A stretch of 64,000 nucleotides of DNA from Batkoa obscura (taxonomy: Eukaryota > Entomophthoromycota > Entomophthoromycetes > Entomophthorales > Batkoaceae), in NCBI GenBank assembly GCA_030770535.1, contig JASVEC010000001.1:434001-498000 (forward strand), read 5' to 3'. The notes beneath the pieces are model-generated. The model saw nothing but the letters and a program-made list of their open reading frames with translations, had not been told where the DNA came from and did no database searches. Shown in pieces: positions 1-13,972 of the stretch (position 1 is its first letter; the number at the start of each line of letters is the position of its first letter). Made by a program: the position numbers and the translations under genes.

Positions 1-1600
<1,600 letters not shown>

Positions 1601-1908
1601 CTTTTTGCTATCAAATTTTCTTTTATCTGATTTTCTTTTTTATTCCAATATTAATAAAAAAATATTCAATTTTTATGATCTGAATTTGAGTTTGAGTTTC
1701 CAAACTAATTTTAAAGTGGCTAAATCATGAAATATTGGCACTTAAACCAAGCATTTCATTTGTCAAAAAGCACCTCAATGACTTTCAAAAATCTCCATTT
1801 TCTATTTAGTAACAAATTTCGAAATTAAAAAAACATTAAAAAACACAATAAAACCCAACAAAATACATCCAACATAATATTTTAATGATTCAATTCATCC
1901 CCCTTTTT
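1601..1908. other. Intergenic, VPS4 promoter side / CstF50 3' side
   Basis: AT-rich spacer between two minus-strand genes. I see no ORF, RNA gene or repeat in it. Confidence 0.6.
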
Positions 1909-2166
1909 TTACGCTGTACCCCAATATCTTACTCTAGCATCATCTGAACAAGTTACAAACGCATCGTCCGTTGGACTAGCTACTACTTTTTGGATTGGTT
2001 GTGGATTATTAAATGGTTGAGCTGGATAACCAGCTACTTTTTTTCCTGATTTAGTACACCAACCAACTATACCATGACCAGGCTCTCCAGTCACTGCTAA
2101 TACATGATTCTCATCTCTTGTGAAACAAGCATTAGCTAGCCACTATATACAATATAAAAATATTAA

Positions 2167-2251
<85 letters not shown>

Positions 2252-4080
2252 CAAATAAAAACTTACTGGTGTATGAGCACCTAAATATTCCATTACTTGT
2301 TTACCCATTTTTAAATCCCAGCATCTAACAATAGAATCTAAACCATAAGATAATAAATAATTATTATTTTTAGATATTTGAATAGAGGCAATAGGGGTGG
2401 ATGAATGGGCTTTTGGTAAGGATTTTACTAAGGTTCCACTAACCCCATCCCATATTTTAATATCTCCATCTAAGGAAGAAGTAATAATTGTTTTTCCATC
2501 AGGAGAATAGCGTACTTGTGTTAATCCTTGTGTGTGATGTTGTGAACTGTTGGGAGTGTAACTTTGGAAGGTACGGATATCATAAATACGTAATTTTTCA
2601 CTTTCAGTAGCTGATAAAATTATTATATTTAATATATACTAAATTCCTTATAATATTAATTTACCTAAAGCTAAGAAATCACCCGATGGATGAAAACTTA
2701 AGGACTTAATTGGGTATGAGTCCTATTTTTATTAGTTTTATTTTATTATTTATTATTATTTATTAATTTACCTGTAAATAACGAAATGCTTTCTTAACTT
2801 GAGGTTTGGATAAATCAAATAATTTAACACAACAATCTTCCGATGCTGATGCTAATACTTGTCCATTGGGATGAAAGGCTAATTCATTAATAGGCTATTG
2901 AAATTAATATTATTAATATTATTTATATTATTATTATATTATATTATTATTGTTATATATTCAATTTTTATTACCCCAATATGATCATATAATGCTTTAA
3001 CTACTGGCTTTTCTTCTTCAGACCTTTTTTTAATTTTTGCTACTTCTAATACTTTTAAAGAACAATCAGCCGATCCTGTTGCTAACCAAATACCTTTAAA
3101 ATTATAGTTTATATTAATAAATAAGTATACTAAAAAAATAATATAGTTTGTTTTACCATCTGGTGAAAAAGCAGCTGTTCTAGCTTGCATTTTATGAGCT
3201 GTTGTAAACCATACTGTTAAAGAAGGTAATTCTGGGGATTCTAAAAATAACAAATTAAGTCAAATATAAAAGGTTGATTTATTTCAATAGAAATAATAAA
3301 CTTACCAAATTCATCCATATCATCATTAACATTAAAAGATAACCCATTTTCTTCATTATTAGTTGAATTCCCTTCATTATTTAAATTTAATAGTTCTAAT
3401 TGATTGGTATTATCGTATAAATTAAGTCCTAAAAAATTGATATCTTCATTAACATTAACTTCACTTTTTGGTACGGATAAATTAAAAAATTCTTCAATTC
3501 CATGTTTTTGATATAATTTTCCATATTTTATTAATTCTAATAAATCATCTTTTTTTTCTAATATTTTTTTTCCTGGTAATGGCACATCTATATTCATTTC
3601 AATGCCATTCGTTTTTGATTCGTTTTCTTCTTCCATTATAATTTCTTCTTTATTTTCTTTTCTACTTTCTTGTTCTTCTGCTTTTTCTAAAGCTATTTTT
3701 TTTTCTATTTGTTGGACTTCTTCTTTTTGTTGCTCATATTCTTCAAATTGTTTTTTATTAATCATTTCAATTACTGAATTGGCTAAATCTTCATGTCCAT
3801 ACGATCCAAGTTGACTAGGAAAATAGTTAATTTAAATGAAGTTTTATTCTCTTTTAGCATGATATAAATAATAATATGATTTTTTATACTAAGTATAAAT
3901 TATATTAAATAAAAATTAAAATAATAAAAATGGGATTTAAAATCAAACTTATTTAATTTTTCAATCTTAATATTTCAATCTATTTATTTGAATTTCTTTG
4001 TTAATCTCTATAATAATATGTTACCTTGCTATCAAGTTTAACACCTCTATCTCTGTCATTTCTTTTTCAATAATTTCCAT
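1909..4080 (-). CDS. CSTF1: CstF50 (CSTF1)-like WD40 mRNA 3'-end processing factor
   Basis: The 50-kDa subunit of cleavage stimulation factor, which acts in pre-mRNA 3' end cleavage; budding yeast has no orthologue. Eight exons: 4025-4080, 3306-3814, 3157-3240, 2975-3093, 2772-2894, 2665-2722, 2267-2610 and 1909-2142, coding for 508 aa. The N-terminus (about residues 1-40, with [20 protein letters not shown]) matches the CstF50 homodimerisation segment. Residues about 45-185 are an unusual Glu/Lys- then Asn-rich linker. WD repeats begin near 195 and show CstF50-specific wording: [67 protein letters not shown] and the end [12 protein letters not shown]. Intron 7 holds a long TTA microsatellite. 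Identity is strong from motif order; the long linker is the odd feature. Confidence 0.92.
2170..2250. repeat. (TTA)n microsatellite in CstF50 intron 7
   Basis: About 27 perfect TTA units (TAA on the coding strand), lying wholly inside the intron between the exons 2267-2610 and 1909-2142. It makes this the longest intron of the gene. Confidence 0.95.
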
Positions 4081-4450
4081 CTTTTTGAAAATTTTAATTT
4101 TATTAAAAAAACTTTATTTCAAATTTCAAATTTTTGGAAATTTATAAACAATAGTGTTGAATAAAATTTGAATAAATATCGACTTTTACTTAAACGACGT
4201 TGTAGAAGATAATACATTTTATTAAAACAATACAATTTAAAGTAACTTAGAGAGCTCAAGTAAAGGGGGAATAAAAGCTTGTATAAGTTTAAAAATTATT
4301 TGAAAATAAAAAGTTATAAAGAATACATTTTATTAAACAAAAATAGCAATTAACATCTAAAATAAAATAATGTATCAACTTAAAGTAACCTTATTTTGTC
4401 CATTATATTAACCACTATGATATAAAAATGCCCAAACTTCCCTTTTATAA
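4081..4450. other. Intergenic spacer
   Basis: AT-rich spacer between the CstF50 start and the Ysc84-like stop codon, both genes on the minus strand. No further gene or repeat seen. Confidence 0.6.
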
Positions 4451-5962
4451 TTATTTAAGTTCTACATAATTGGCAGGAAACTAAAAAAAATCTCATTAAC
4501 ATCAATAATAATACAGTCATAAAATACACTTACATCCCCCTGCTTCCCATGGAGTTCCCCTTTCCACCAATCATTTTGAGATTCTGTTTTTTTAATAATT
4601 GTAATAACATCCCCTCTATTAAATGAAAGATCCTGTGCTTGGTCACTATGATAATCATATAAAGCCACTGCTGTTTCCTTTCTACCTGGTCGATTTGGAA
4701 CAGGTGGTGGGGCTCTCTTTTCATTGGTTGGCAATTTAAAGCCACCAGGTGTATAAGATGGTGCTGGATCACTTGTTTCTTTTTCTATTGGATTAGATCT
4801 ACCATAGGTGCTATTTGCTTCTGATAATGTGGATCGACCATAGGTACTTGTCTTTGTATAGCGACTACTTACAGAGCCACTGTGTGATAATGTAGTTTCG
4901 TTATCATCATATCTGTTTTCCATGGCACTGGGTACAGCTGCTGCTCTGGAATTTAATGCTTGATATAATACACTAGCTTGTCCAGGTGCTTGTATTTTAC
5001 CCGATAATAATTCTTTAGCTCTTACTGGTCGACCATAAAATTTAGCATTAGCATCTTTTCTCTCAACTATTACAGAACCTTCAATGGATATACCTAATTT
5101 ACTATTAAATATTTTCGTCTTTTATTATAAATAGAAGTTTTTCTATTTACCTGCGAATAACCCTTTAGATTTACTAAAATATTATTAATTTGATTAAATA
5201 AAAATAAAATAGAATCTTACCTATAAGAATAAATAGCAGCTAAATGAGCTACAGCACCACCAGCTTCAGCACTTCTACCTAATGGACCAGCAGCAACTAG
5301 GAAATAGTTAATCGATTTAATTACTAAAATAAAAACAAAAAATTACCAGAAAGGTTACCACCTAAAGTAACATTACCACCTTCTGAAAAAGCTTTAACTG
5401 CATCTGTTGTATTTAAAATGACTAAAAAATCGGTCAATTGTGCTCCGATTTGACCTCCGAAACCCTAAACAATAAAGTGAAATTAAAACTTAGCAATGGG
5501 TAAAAGGTAAAATAAAAATACTTACCACACCTGCTGTTCCGATACAAGATGGAGCTGACCAAGCTAATAATAATGTTTAATAATTAATTAATTAAAATTC
5601 ATTCTATTTACTTCCATCAGGTAACCTAAAAAAACATTATCAAACCTCATATTAACTTATAAATAAAAATAACCCTTACCTAGCCACAACAAGTCCAGAG
5701 CCTGCCCTTCCAGACCAAACGAAGCCAGCTTTAATAACGGTAAAAATAGCAAATCCTTTTGCTTTAGATAATATATTGGCAGGGACTACAGAATCTATTC
5801 CTCCTGCTACGGAAGGGTCTAATAGAGGATTGAAGGAAAATTAATCTATAAAATTTGGGTGGATAAAAGAATGTCAAACTTACCAATAAATTTATTTAAA
5901 ATTTTAGCTGCTTTTGAACATTCACCAGCTAAATCGGTTGGAATTGGTGAGTTAATACCCAT
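4451..5962 (-). CDS. Ysc84/SH3YL1-like SYLF-SH3 actin/endocytosis protein
   Basis: Lipid- and actin-binding protein of cortical actin patches, known in fungi as Ysc84/Lsb3 and in animals as SH3YL1. Nine exons: 5884-5962, 5680-5818, 5612-5625, 5526-5563, 5347-5464, 5221-5296, 5151-5173, 4534-5093 and 4451-4480, giving 358 aa. The SYLF domain (about residues 1-215) starts MGINSPIPTDL, the family's conserved start, and contains KAKGFAIFTVIKAGFVWSGR and VTLGGNL. A Ser/Thr/Tyr-rich linker and a proline stretch (PPPVPNRPG, near 290) lead to a C-terminal SH3 domain (about 303-358: ALYDY, the WW pair, terminal FPANYVEL). The last exon is only 30 nt and completes the SH3 domain. Exon 3 is a 14-nt microexon. 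The linker is the least conserved part. Confidence 0.93.
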
Positions 5963-7649
5963 TTTGTCGCTTCTTTTATCGTTGTATTAAATTTAAAAAA
6001 ATATTAGAGAATATCAAAAACTTAATTTACTAAAATTTCTACTTTTTCAATATTCTTGAAGCTTTTCGATAACATTTTTCAATGTGATGTCATTAGGTAG
6101 GAAAATGATTATTGGTGAATTTTCAATTTTCAAACTGTTTTTGGGCTTGGATGGTTAATTTTAGGTTTGGTAAATGTGCTTTTGTTTTTCTTATGAAGAA
6201 ACTTATAAATTCTTCTTCCTTAAATTAATGCTTTAGTTATTTACCGTTGATGTTACATTGTTTTAGCATCTTGGCTACATCTTAGTTATATACTTTATCT
6301 TGGCTAGATGATAATAGTTACATTATCTAAGCTTAGTAGATTTCAAACTATTCAATAGGTTACCAAATAGCAGAGAAATTAAGCTAAAATGATGGGTTTA
6401 AATACTAAGTTTCTATCTTTTTTATGTTCGAGTTTTAAAATCATTAAATTTTGACACTAGAGATATGAAAAAAAATTACTTTATAAATATAAAATGTAAT
6501 TTATTTTAAATAATCAAAATGATCAATTTATATACTCTTTAACTTATTTTAAAAGTAATATCTGTGATTTTATTAATAAAATTTGTAAAAGCAGCTATAT
6601 TTCTCATTGCTATTGATTTCTCCAATAATTGAAGGTTGGTGGTGCTTTTATAAAAAGCCAAAATATATTGAAATAGTGACTATATTTAGTTAAGTTTTAT
6701 CTCTTTATTAAAAATCATCTATAACGCTTAAAATGATTAATAGTTTACTAGCTAATTCTTCAATATACTTGGCGACTAGGTTGCCAAGTATATGACTCAT
6801 TACTTTTATAATACTATTAATATTTTGAAAATAAATATCTCAAATACAATATAACCCTCTGATGTTATAAGTAGTAAAGTACAAATCAAGTTGCTTTATA
6901 GGGTTTGTAGATAAATATGAGTTATTTGCTAAATAGATAACATGTATGTGTTTTTTTGTACTAGATTTACTTGTTTTTTCACAAATTGAGCTCAAAAAGT
7001 AAACATCTTGTTTACAAAAAAACGCTTTCTAAAATCATCAGTTTTCTTTGCAAATATTATTTATTTTAATTTCAACAATATTCAAGATTTTTTAAAGATA
7101 AAAAAACAGATAAATATTACATTTCAAAGATAATTATAAAACATCATACTACATACATTTAATGAATCAATTTGTAAAACTATTAAACCTAAATTCCTCT
7201 GTAAAAATACTATAAGTAAAATATCAATGATCTTTTATTCTATTATCATATCAGAAGTTATGTTACATATAAATGAAAGATACAACCTATAAATATGTTA
7301 GCGGTCCTATTTTATCTGCTATTTTTTATGGCTGGATTTCTTTCTATTTCAGTTTAAATCTAATTCACTATTTTTGATTCCAATAGAAGCTCTTACAGCA
7401 TACTATATATATTTATAAATCTTAAATTCTATCAAACTAAACAACTCTGTCCTATTATTTCCAGAAAGTAAAATACAATCTTTAAAAGTAATTCGCTTCT
7501 CAAATACATTTGTTAATCTCTGCTATTGATACTTATCCATATTAATAATAAACTCAAAATCCTGAATATTCCGTTTATGCATATGAATTAAATTACTTTT
7601 AGTATCTTTATTTTTATTAGACCATAAATACAACAATATAGTAAAGTAT
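5963..7649. other. 1.7-kb gene-free interval
   Basis: Between the Ysc84-like start and the S16 stop codon. Only short, low-complexity AT-rich sequence; no ORF with recognisable protein features, tRNA, or copy of the repeat families found elsewhere. Confidence 0.6.
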
Positions 7650-8226
7650 TTAACGGTAAGATTTTTGGTATCTATAAAATAAGTAAAGTTTTAAAAAAAA
7701 TTATAAACAAAAAATACCTGGCACGAGCACCTGGACCACCGAATTTCTTTGGTTCCATACGACGTGGATCAGCAACTAAGAGGGTACGGTCATATTTGAC
7801 TAAGATTTCTTTGATTTCTTTCTTTGAAGCTTCATCAACGAATTTTTGGTGGAAAGCAACAAGAGCTTTAGCAAGAGCTTGACGAATAGCTAATTAAAAT
7901 AGTTAGTATAAATTAAAATTAAAGTTCTCTTTTTTTCTAAAATTACCATAAACTTGGGAAGTATGACCACCACCGTTTACACGAATACGGATATCAAGGT
8001 TTTCGAAACGTTCTTTACCAACAATAAGGATGGCTTCGTAAACTTTGAATTTAAGGATTTCTGGCTCAAGGAGCTCAAGTGGGAATCCGTTAACACGGAT
8101 CATACCTTGACCACGCTTGCAGTGAGCAACAGCGGTGGCGAATTTCTTTTAAAATTTCAGCATGTTGACTCTAACAAGATAAATAAATAAAATTACCTTA
8201 CGTCCGAAACATTGAACAGCTTCCAT
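7650..8226 (-). CDS. RPS16: 40S ribosomal protein S16 (uS9)
   Basis: Small-subunit ribosomal protein whose C-terminal tail reaches the decoding site. Four exons: 8197-8226, 7947-8145, 7718-7889 and 7650-7671, giving 140 aa, a normal length. It starts [10 protein letters not shown] and contains [51 protein letters not shown] and the invariant end RYQKSYR, carried by a 22-nt terminal exon. Codon use is C- and G-ending compared with the surroundings, as expected for a highly expressed gene. It is divergently arranged with the HABP4/Stm1 gene 460 bp away. Confidence 0.97.
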
Positions 8227-8686
8227 ATTGTAATGAACTTAAATTAAAGATAAGTTTTGATGAAAATTTTGGAACATTATAAAATTTATATAAAATTGAA
8301 TCCTCTCTTTAACTGAAAGTATTTCAAATACAATAATTTAATGGATGTGCTTCCCTACCTAAGAGTTAATGTATTTAACCTGGAAGTCAAAAGAGAGTTC
8401 GATACCTATGCCTTCATATTGCTTAACTTGGTTTTTAATTTTACCTACTAATTTAATTTCTGGCCTAAATCTATTGGCTAACTCAATTGACTTAAAATTA
8501 TTTTTCTAATTTTTAAAATGGGATTAATTTTTTAATTCTAATTTAATCCAAATATCTAATTAATTTCAACAATGATTGGCTTATTACAACTACAATTTTT
8601 AATCTAGGTATAAATTGACAGTAAAAAATGCCTTGAATTTACTCTTTACTTTATCTCAATCGTACTGATAAATTACTAACTTCGTG
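8227..8686. promoter_or_regulatory. Shared divergent intergenic region, RPS16 / HABP4-Stm1
   Basis: 460 bp separate the divergent start codons of S16 (8226) and the HABP4/Stm1-like gene (8687), two ribosome-related genes. The region must hold both promoters. It includes pyrimidine-rich stretches before 8687; I could not assign a specific factor site. Confidence 0.5.
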
Positions 8687-9526
8687 ATGGCCAAAGTTAC
8701 TTCCTCTAACCCATTTGATCTCTTAGGAGATTTTGATTATGATGGTGATGTCAAAGCCAAAGCTCAATCTAAGGGTAAAAAAGAAACTGCCCCAGCTTCA
8801 GCTTCGGCTCCAGCCAAGACTCAAGCTCGTGGTAAAGGTGCTACTGGAGCTCGTCAAGGTAATGACTTTGATGCTGCTCGTGCTCCACGTAACAATGACA
8901 AAAAACGTCACACCAAAAACCCAGCCCCACGTCGTGGTCGTGAATTCGATCGTCACTCAGGTACCGGTCGTGTTGATACTGACAAAGCTGTTGAAAACTT
9001 TGTAGGTAAAGCTACTGAAAACTATGATGAAGCTACTAAAGATGAAGCTTCTAAAGATGCTGCTGCTACCCCTGAAGAATCCCCAGTTGAACCAGAAGAT
9101 AACAGCAAAACTCTTGATGAATATTACGCAGAACTTGCTGCTACTAAAGCTGATAAAGAAGAAAAAGAAGCCCGTAAAGCAAATGAAGGTACCGATGATA
9201 GCAAATGGAAGGATGGTGTTGTCTTAAAGAAAGCTGATGAAGATTTCTTTACCGGTAAAGGTATGAAAAAGGCCCAAAAGAAGGAAAAAATAGTTTCTAA
9301 GACCTTCCTTGATATTGAACAAAAATTCAATGAACCACAAAGAGAACAACGTGAAAACCGTGGACCACGTGAACAACGTGGTGGCCGTGGTGGACAAAAA
9401 GGTGGCCGTGGAAATAACCGTGGCGGAAATGCTAACCGCGGTAACAACCGTGGTGGTGCTAAAAATGCCCCTCGTCCAATCCCTCTCAATGACCAAAATG
9501 CTTTCCCATCCCTTGGATCTAACTAA
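8687..9526 (+). CDS. HABP4/SERBP1/Stm1-like ribosome-associated RGG protein
   Basis: RNA-binding ribosome-preservation factor family (Stm1 in yeast, SERBP1/HABP4 in animals), cytoplasmic. Single exon, 279 aa. The start is the ATG at 8687; an in-frame GTG just before it is not a plausible eukaryotic start. The N-terminus SSNPFDLLGDFDYD is the Stm1-type N-terminal motif. The core RRGREFDRHSGTGR near residue 90 is the hallmark of the HABP4/PAI-RBP1 family. An acidic Lys/Glu middle is followed by KKADEDFF, then a C-terminal RGG/GGRGG-rich tail (about 230-270) ending NDQNAFPSLGSN. The codons are biased to favoured C-ending ones (cgt, gct, aac), consistent with high expression and with the divergent S16 neighbour. 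No introns seen, unlike most genes here. Confidence 0.9.
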   Translation: MAKVTSSNPFDLLGDFDYDGDVKAKAQSKGKKETAPASASAPAKTQARGKGATGARQGNDFDAARAPRNNDKKRHTKNPAPRRGREFDRHSGTGRVDTDKAVENFVGKATENYDEATKDEASKDAAATPEESPVEPEDNSKTLDEYYAELAATKADKEEKEARKANEGTDDSKWKDGVVLKKADEDFFTGKGMKKAQKKEKIVSKTFLDIEQKFNEPQREQRENRGPREQRGGRGGQKGGRGNNRGGNANRGNNRGGAKNAPRPIPLNDQNAFPSLGSN

Positions 9527-10230
9527 GACTCAAGTGGGTTAAGGATGGCTCGGGCATACGATTAAAAAATATTTTAAAAAAATTTAATTTTGTAACTTAA
9601 TTCGATTTAATTTTTTGTGGAGATTTAAATTTGCCAAAATAACTTGTCAATTCTCGGCATACAAATATATGGTAACAAAGTTAAAAAATTTAAAAAATAA
9701 CTTTTAAGGAAATTTATCATCGAAACTATTGTGGCTTTTGTTAGTTTAAGGTTTGATTTTAAAAGGTGATGTGAATTTATGTTTGAATTAAAGTGACTAA
9801 TTATAAAATACAAATCAAATGTTATAGTAAATCAGATTAAGGTATTCAATGAGTAAATATTGCTAAATATTAAATTAGTGTATATTTTAGCAAACTTAAA
9901 AGCTTAGTCTAATTTTATATTATCTTATATAGTATAAAACAATTAGTATATAAATAGGTTTTAATTAAAGAAATAACCATTAGAAATTTCAGAATTTAAT
10001 TTTTAAATTTCAATTTAATATTTTTTATTGTATTAAAAGGACCAATGAGTGACTCCTGGGTGTTTTTATTCATGTAAGAAAAGATATGCTAAAGTACTAC
10101 TATAGTAGAAGAAGTTGAACGAAACCATCAGACTACTAGGAGACCTTTAAATTTCTACAAACCGGTGGTCTAATAATAAAGATGACTATACTAAGTTGAT
10201 TTGAGTTCTGTTCTCTAAAATTTAGTAAGA

Positions 10231-10330
10231 TATGGGGATGTATTTTTTTAAGAATTTTACTAGCAATTTTTCCGCTCAAATAGCACTTAAAAAATGGAAA
10301 AAGTAATGAAACCAAAAAAACATCCCGATA
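10231..10330 (+). mobile_element. 105-bp TIR element copy 1
   Basis: Ends TATGGGGATGT and CATCCCGATA; core CGCTCAAATAGC intact. Forward orientation (TTTAAGAATTTTAC side first). Confidence 0.8.
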
Positions 10331-10403
10331 TAAACAACTTAAAAAAATTAAGTTCTCAAGAGCATGAAGCTCCTAAGTAATTTATTATGCAAGTATGAAA
10401 AAA

Positions 10404-10613
10404 TTAAGAGTATTCTGAGAGAGGGGAGATTGGCCAGTTGTACACAATTTCACGCTTACTTTCCTTGATGGGAAGTCTAGCAAAAGTAATAGAGAGCTCC
10501 TTTACCCACGCCATTTTCCACTCAATAAAGAGTGTAAGTATAGAGGAACGGATAGGAGCAATCTCAATAACGGAGTTTAATGTGGGATACACTTTAATGT
10601 TTTTAAAGCTCAT
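10404..10613 (-). pseudogene. Possible LINE reverse-transcriptase remnant
   Basis: A 69-codon open stretch reads ...IEWKMAWVKEL...LPIKESKREI..NWPISPLSEYS. This resembles the LINE RT segment with a pattern like WK.A.V..I...K......NYRPISLLS. Nothing recognisable continues on either side, so at most it is a short decayed fragment. The match is by eye only and could be chance. Confidence 0.3.
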
Positions 10614-11582
10614 TTTTTATAATCTTATAATTTTGTTTTTCACTATTTTGTATCCTTTTAAGTACTACCAGAGGTGTTTTTTTAGACATGGAGGATCATC
10701 CTATTCATATGATTATATAACTTTAACTATGTTGTTAAAACTTATTTTAAAATAAATACTCAAAAAATAAAATAAATACTCAAAAGTTAGATTTTTTTTT
10801 AAAACTTATATTTTAAATAAAATTTTAAAAATTGAATTAGCTTTCAAAGTAAGCTTTACTGTAAATAATAACACCATCCCTTTTAATAGTATATTATATG
10901 TTCTTTTAATACTTATTTAATGCCGGAGGTAGCACCACAACTAATAAGCAATTTTACATTTTTTTGAAAATCTATCGTTCATGTAAACATAAAGTTACAA
11001 AGTTTATGGGTTATATCATTGTATAAACTAAAAAACAGATGCCTATCCATAAACATATTTAAATGCTTTTACTGTTTAAACTTTAACTAACAAACGATGC
11101 AGTTTTTTTGTTACATGAATAGCAGACAAATAAATGAAACAAAAAAGATAATCCAATATTTATTTTACAAATGTATTTCAATATTTTATTACATATTCTT
11201 TATCAATAAGTCATCCTTAACAACGACAGAAGCGATACAATCCATCTTTTTCGAGACAATTCTAAGAAAATGACAATATTTAAATCAAATAAACTTTAAA
11301 AGGAATGTTTACACTATTAGTTAATAGCTGATTTTAAATTTCGAACTTTTTGAGACATTGGACATTTGATTCTAAACTCAAATATTAGTAAATTTAACAT
11401 TTGTTTGATTTCTTTATTTTTTTATAATAAAATAATACTATGTTTTTCTTGTAAACAAATCATTTGGGAGTTTAATGGACTCTTTCAGAGTTATAGAAAT
11501 AATTTTACTTCTAAAGTTACGCTTGTCACTTTAACTCCAAATTACCTTTCTCTGGCTATAAGCCTTAAATTTATATTATGTA

Positions 11583-11688
11583 TATGGGGATGTATTTTTG
11601 TGTTTAAGAATTTTACTAATAGCTTTTCTACTCAAATAGCGCTTAAAAAATGGAAAAAGTAATGAAGCCAAAAAAAAACACCTCCATA
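11583..11688 (+). mobile_element. 105-bp TIR element copy 2
   Basis: Ends TATGGGGATGT and CACCTCCATA, with the conserved core including AAATAGCGCTTAAAAAATGG. Forward orientation. It supplies the 3' half of a spurious 98-codon ORF. Confidence 0.8.
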
Positions 11689-13405
11689 TAGCAATAATTT
11701 TTTTAAATTTTACATTAGACAAAAATGATAAAAATAATGAAGCAATAAAGATACTACCATATGATAATAAGATGAAGCAATACGATAAATATAAAACATT
11801 ACAAGTACTAAAAAGTTAGGATAGAGCCTCAGTTTTTTTTAAAAAAAGACTACATTATCTGAAAATAGAAGCTTTTCCACTCTAAGTCACTATTTGCATT
11901 TTAATTTATAATGTTCCTGTTATTCGGTTTGAAATCAAGGATATTTTTATGGTCAAGCTTTTTTTAAAACATTTAGCTTAATAATGATAGTTATAACACT
12001 ATTTACAATTATTAATAGCAAGTTAGCTCTATAAAGTTAGAACTGTATGCTTATTATGAAATTTATTTTATTCTTACTATATCAAGGTAGTGATTTATTT
12101 CGTAAAAAAACTAACAGAAATTAATAAATATTTTACGTTTTGTTTTTATTTTCCAACCTGTAATTATGAATATAATATCAACTTATATATAACCTTTAAT
12201 ATTTAATGTGTTTATTAATAATTATAAATATGATTTACAACTTTAGTGATAATGTTATATTAATAAATAAAAATCTATATAATCATTACCAACATATGAT
12301 ATTTTATGCTGAGTTCTATAAGATTACATTAAGATCCTTGCTAAAGTTTTAGCGCTTATCTTATCTTAATTACCCACAAATTTCTATTTTTAGATTTTAC
12401 CAGCTTTCTATGATAGTCATAAAAATAGCTTAATTCGATATCTAACTGCTAATTTTAAATTTATAAATACCATTACCTGCAGTATTTTACATAATATAAA
12501 CAATTCTGATCCCCATCCTTATCTTATTTGACTATTTGCTCTATGTAAAGCTTATATGATACGCTGATAAATACAATAGTAAGCTACTAAACATGATATT
12601 AAAACTCCAGTCAGTCCATAATATATACAAGAGCCAAACTTTATAGATGCTAGTATATAAAGTGTATATTTTATTATATTGTCATTTATAAATAAAAGCA
12701 ACTGTTTTTTAAATTTATAAAAAAGATTAAGGCAATTACCATGTTAAATTGATTATTTAAAACCTCAAGTACATCATAATGAATACCCTGTTCTTTAATT
12801 AAGCTTAATTTATCATATAAACTATTAAAAGTTAATATCAAAATTAGCCAATTGATTGGTTAATTTCAAACTAATCCAAAAGTGATTTGCTAAAACATGA
12901 AAGAAATCAATCATTCGCTTTAAAAGTCTAAGCAAACAAGAGGGGGAATTTCAAGTCAAACTGATTACTTTTTTAATTCATTTCTTTCAGAAATAACTTG
13001 AGAACCCAGCTTTAGAGTTTTGGACCGGTTATTTCATAAGCTTACTGTTCACTATTTCGTCTTTTAGACCACTACAAGCCACCTTTTTCTGCAACCTTAT
13101 GTTTGATCCTGGATAATTTCTTCAAAGAAGTTAATACCTATAGTCAACCTTAGTTTCACTTTTCACCTTTCAATCCTTCTCAAATCATTACAATCAAACT
13201 TATCAATTAACATTTTTAAGTGCTGATTCAGCGATTTTAGTCTTATACTACCCTAACCCATATTGCTATTTTAATTGCTGATTCAGCTACTTAATTTTAT
13301 ACATTTATTCAAACCAATCCTTCATCTCCAATGCTTCTTCATCAAGTAAGTTTAAATTTAACAACATATTATAGCTTCTAATAAACAATTTAGAATAAAC
13401 CTGTT

Positions 13406-13972
13406 ATGGCACCTTTATTCAAAATGAGCAGCAAAAGCAGATTATTAAACCCCTTTACTCTCATCGAGTACGGTGGCCTTCGCTTTTTAATATTCGATTC
13501 ACCAACTGTTTATACGCTTCCACTGTACATCAAAGAACTTAAAGCCCACGGAGTAACTGACGTTGTAAGAGCATGTGAAGCCACCTATCCAGCTGAATCT
13601 TTAAGAAGCTCTGGTATCAATGTCTTTGAATTGCCATTTGATGATGGAAAAGCTCCACCAATTTCACTTGTAACTGATTGGCTTGATATTGTCAATGCGC
13701 GTTTCCCTAAGGGGGAAGAATCTAAAGCTACAATTGGAATTCATTGTGTAGCAGGCCTTGGAAGGTAATATTATTGCTTATTTGTAGTTATATTTTAACA
13801 AGTTATTAGAGCTCCTGTACTTGCTGCTATTGCTTTAATTGAAGCAGGTATGTCTCCACTCGACAGCGTTATCTTCATTCGTGAAAGGCGCAAGGGAGCA
13901 ATCAACTCCAAGCAAATTAGGTACATTGAAGCCTATCAACCTCAATCTCGCTCTAGCTGTAGCATTTGTTGA
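13406..13972 (+). CDS. PRL/PTP4A-type prenylated tyrosine phosphatase, copy 1
   Basis: Dual-specificity-like phosphatase of the PRL (PTP4A) family, membrane-anchored by prenylation and linked in animals to CNNM magnesium transporters. Two exons, 13406-13764 and 13810-13972, coding for 173 aa. The signature HCVAGLGR carries the catalytic Cys and Arg; the intron falls inside the final Arg codon. The general-acid loop reads [10 protein letters not shown], and the regulatory Cys equivalent to human Cys49 is present (VRACEATYP). A PRL-like [12 protein letters not shown] follows. The protein ends SSCSIC, a CaaX-type box with terminal Cys that suits prenylation. A second paralogue lies 3.3 kb downstream on the opposite strand, beyond ribosomal L13. 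I chose the first ATG; an internal Met at residue 7 is also possible. Confidence 0.95.

Larger units (their letters stand above)
9527..13405. other. 3.9-kb gene-poor interval
   Basis: Contains two copies of the 105-bp inverted-repeat element (10231-10330, 11583-11688) and one weak LINE-like remnant (10404-10613). The remainder is AT-rich sequence with short spurious ORFs only. Confidence 0.6.

Noticed and set aside
9124-9489. 121-codon minus-strand ORF rich in Pro/Leu/Phe
   Set aside because: It is the antisense shadow of the RGG-coding part of the HABP4/Stm1-like gene; codon bias and motifs belong to the plus strand.
11366-11662. 98-codon plus-strand ORF
   Set aside because: Its 3' part is a TIR element and the rest is AT-rich sequence with no protein features.
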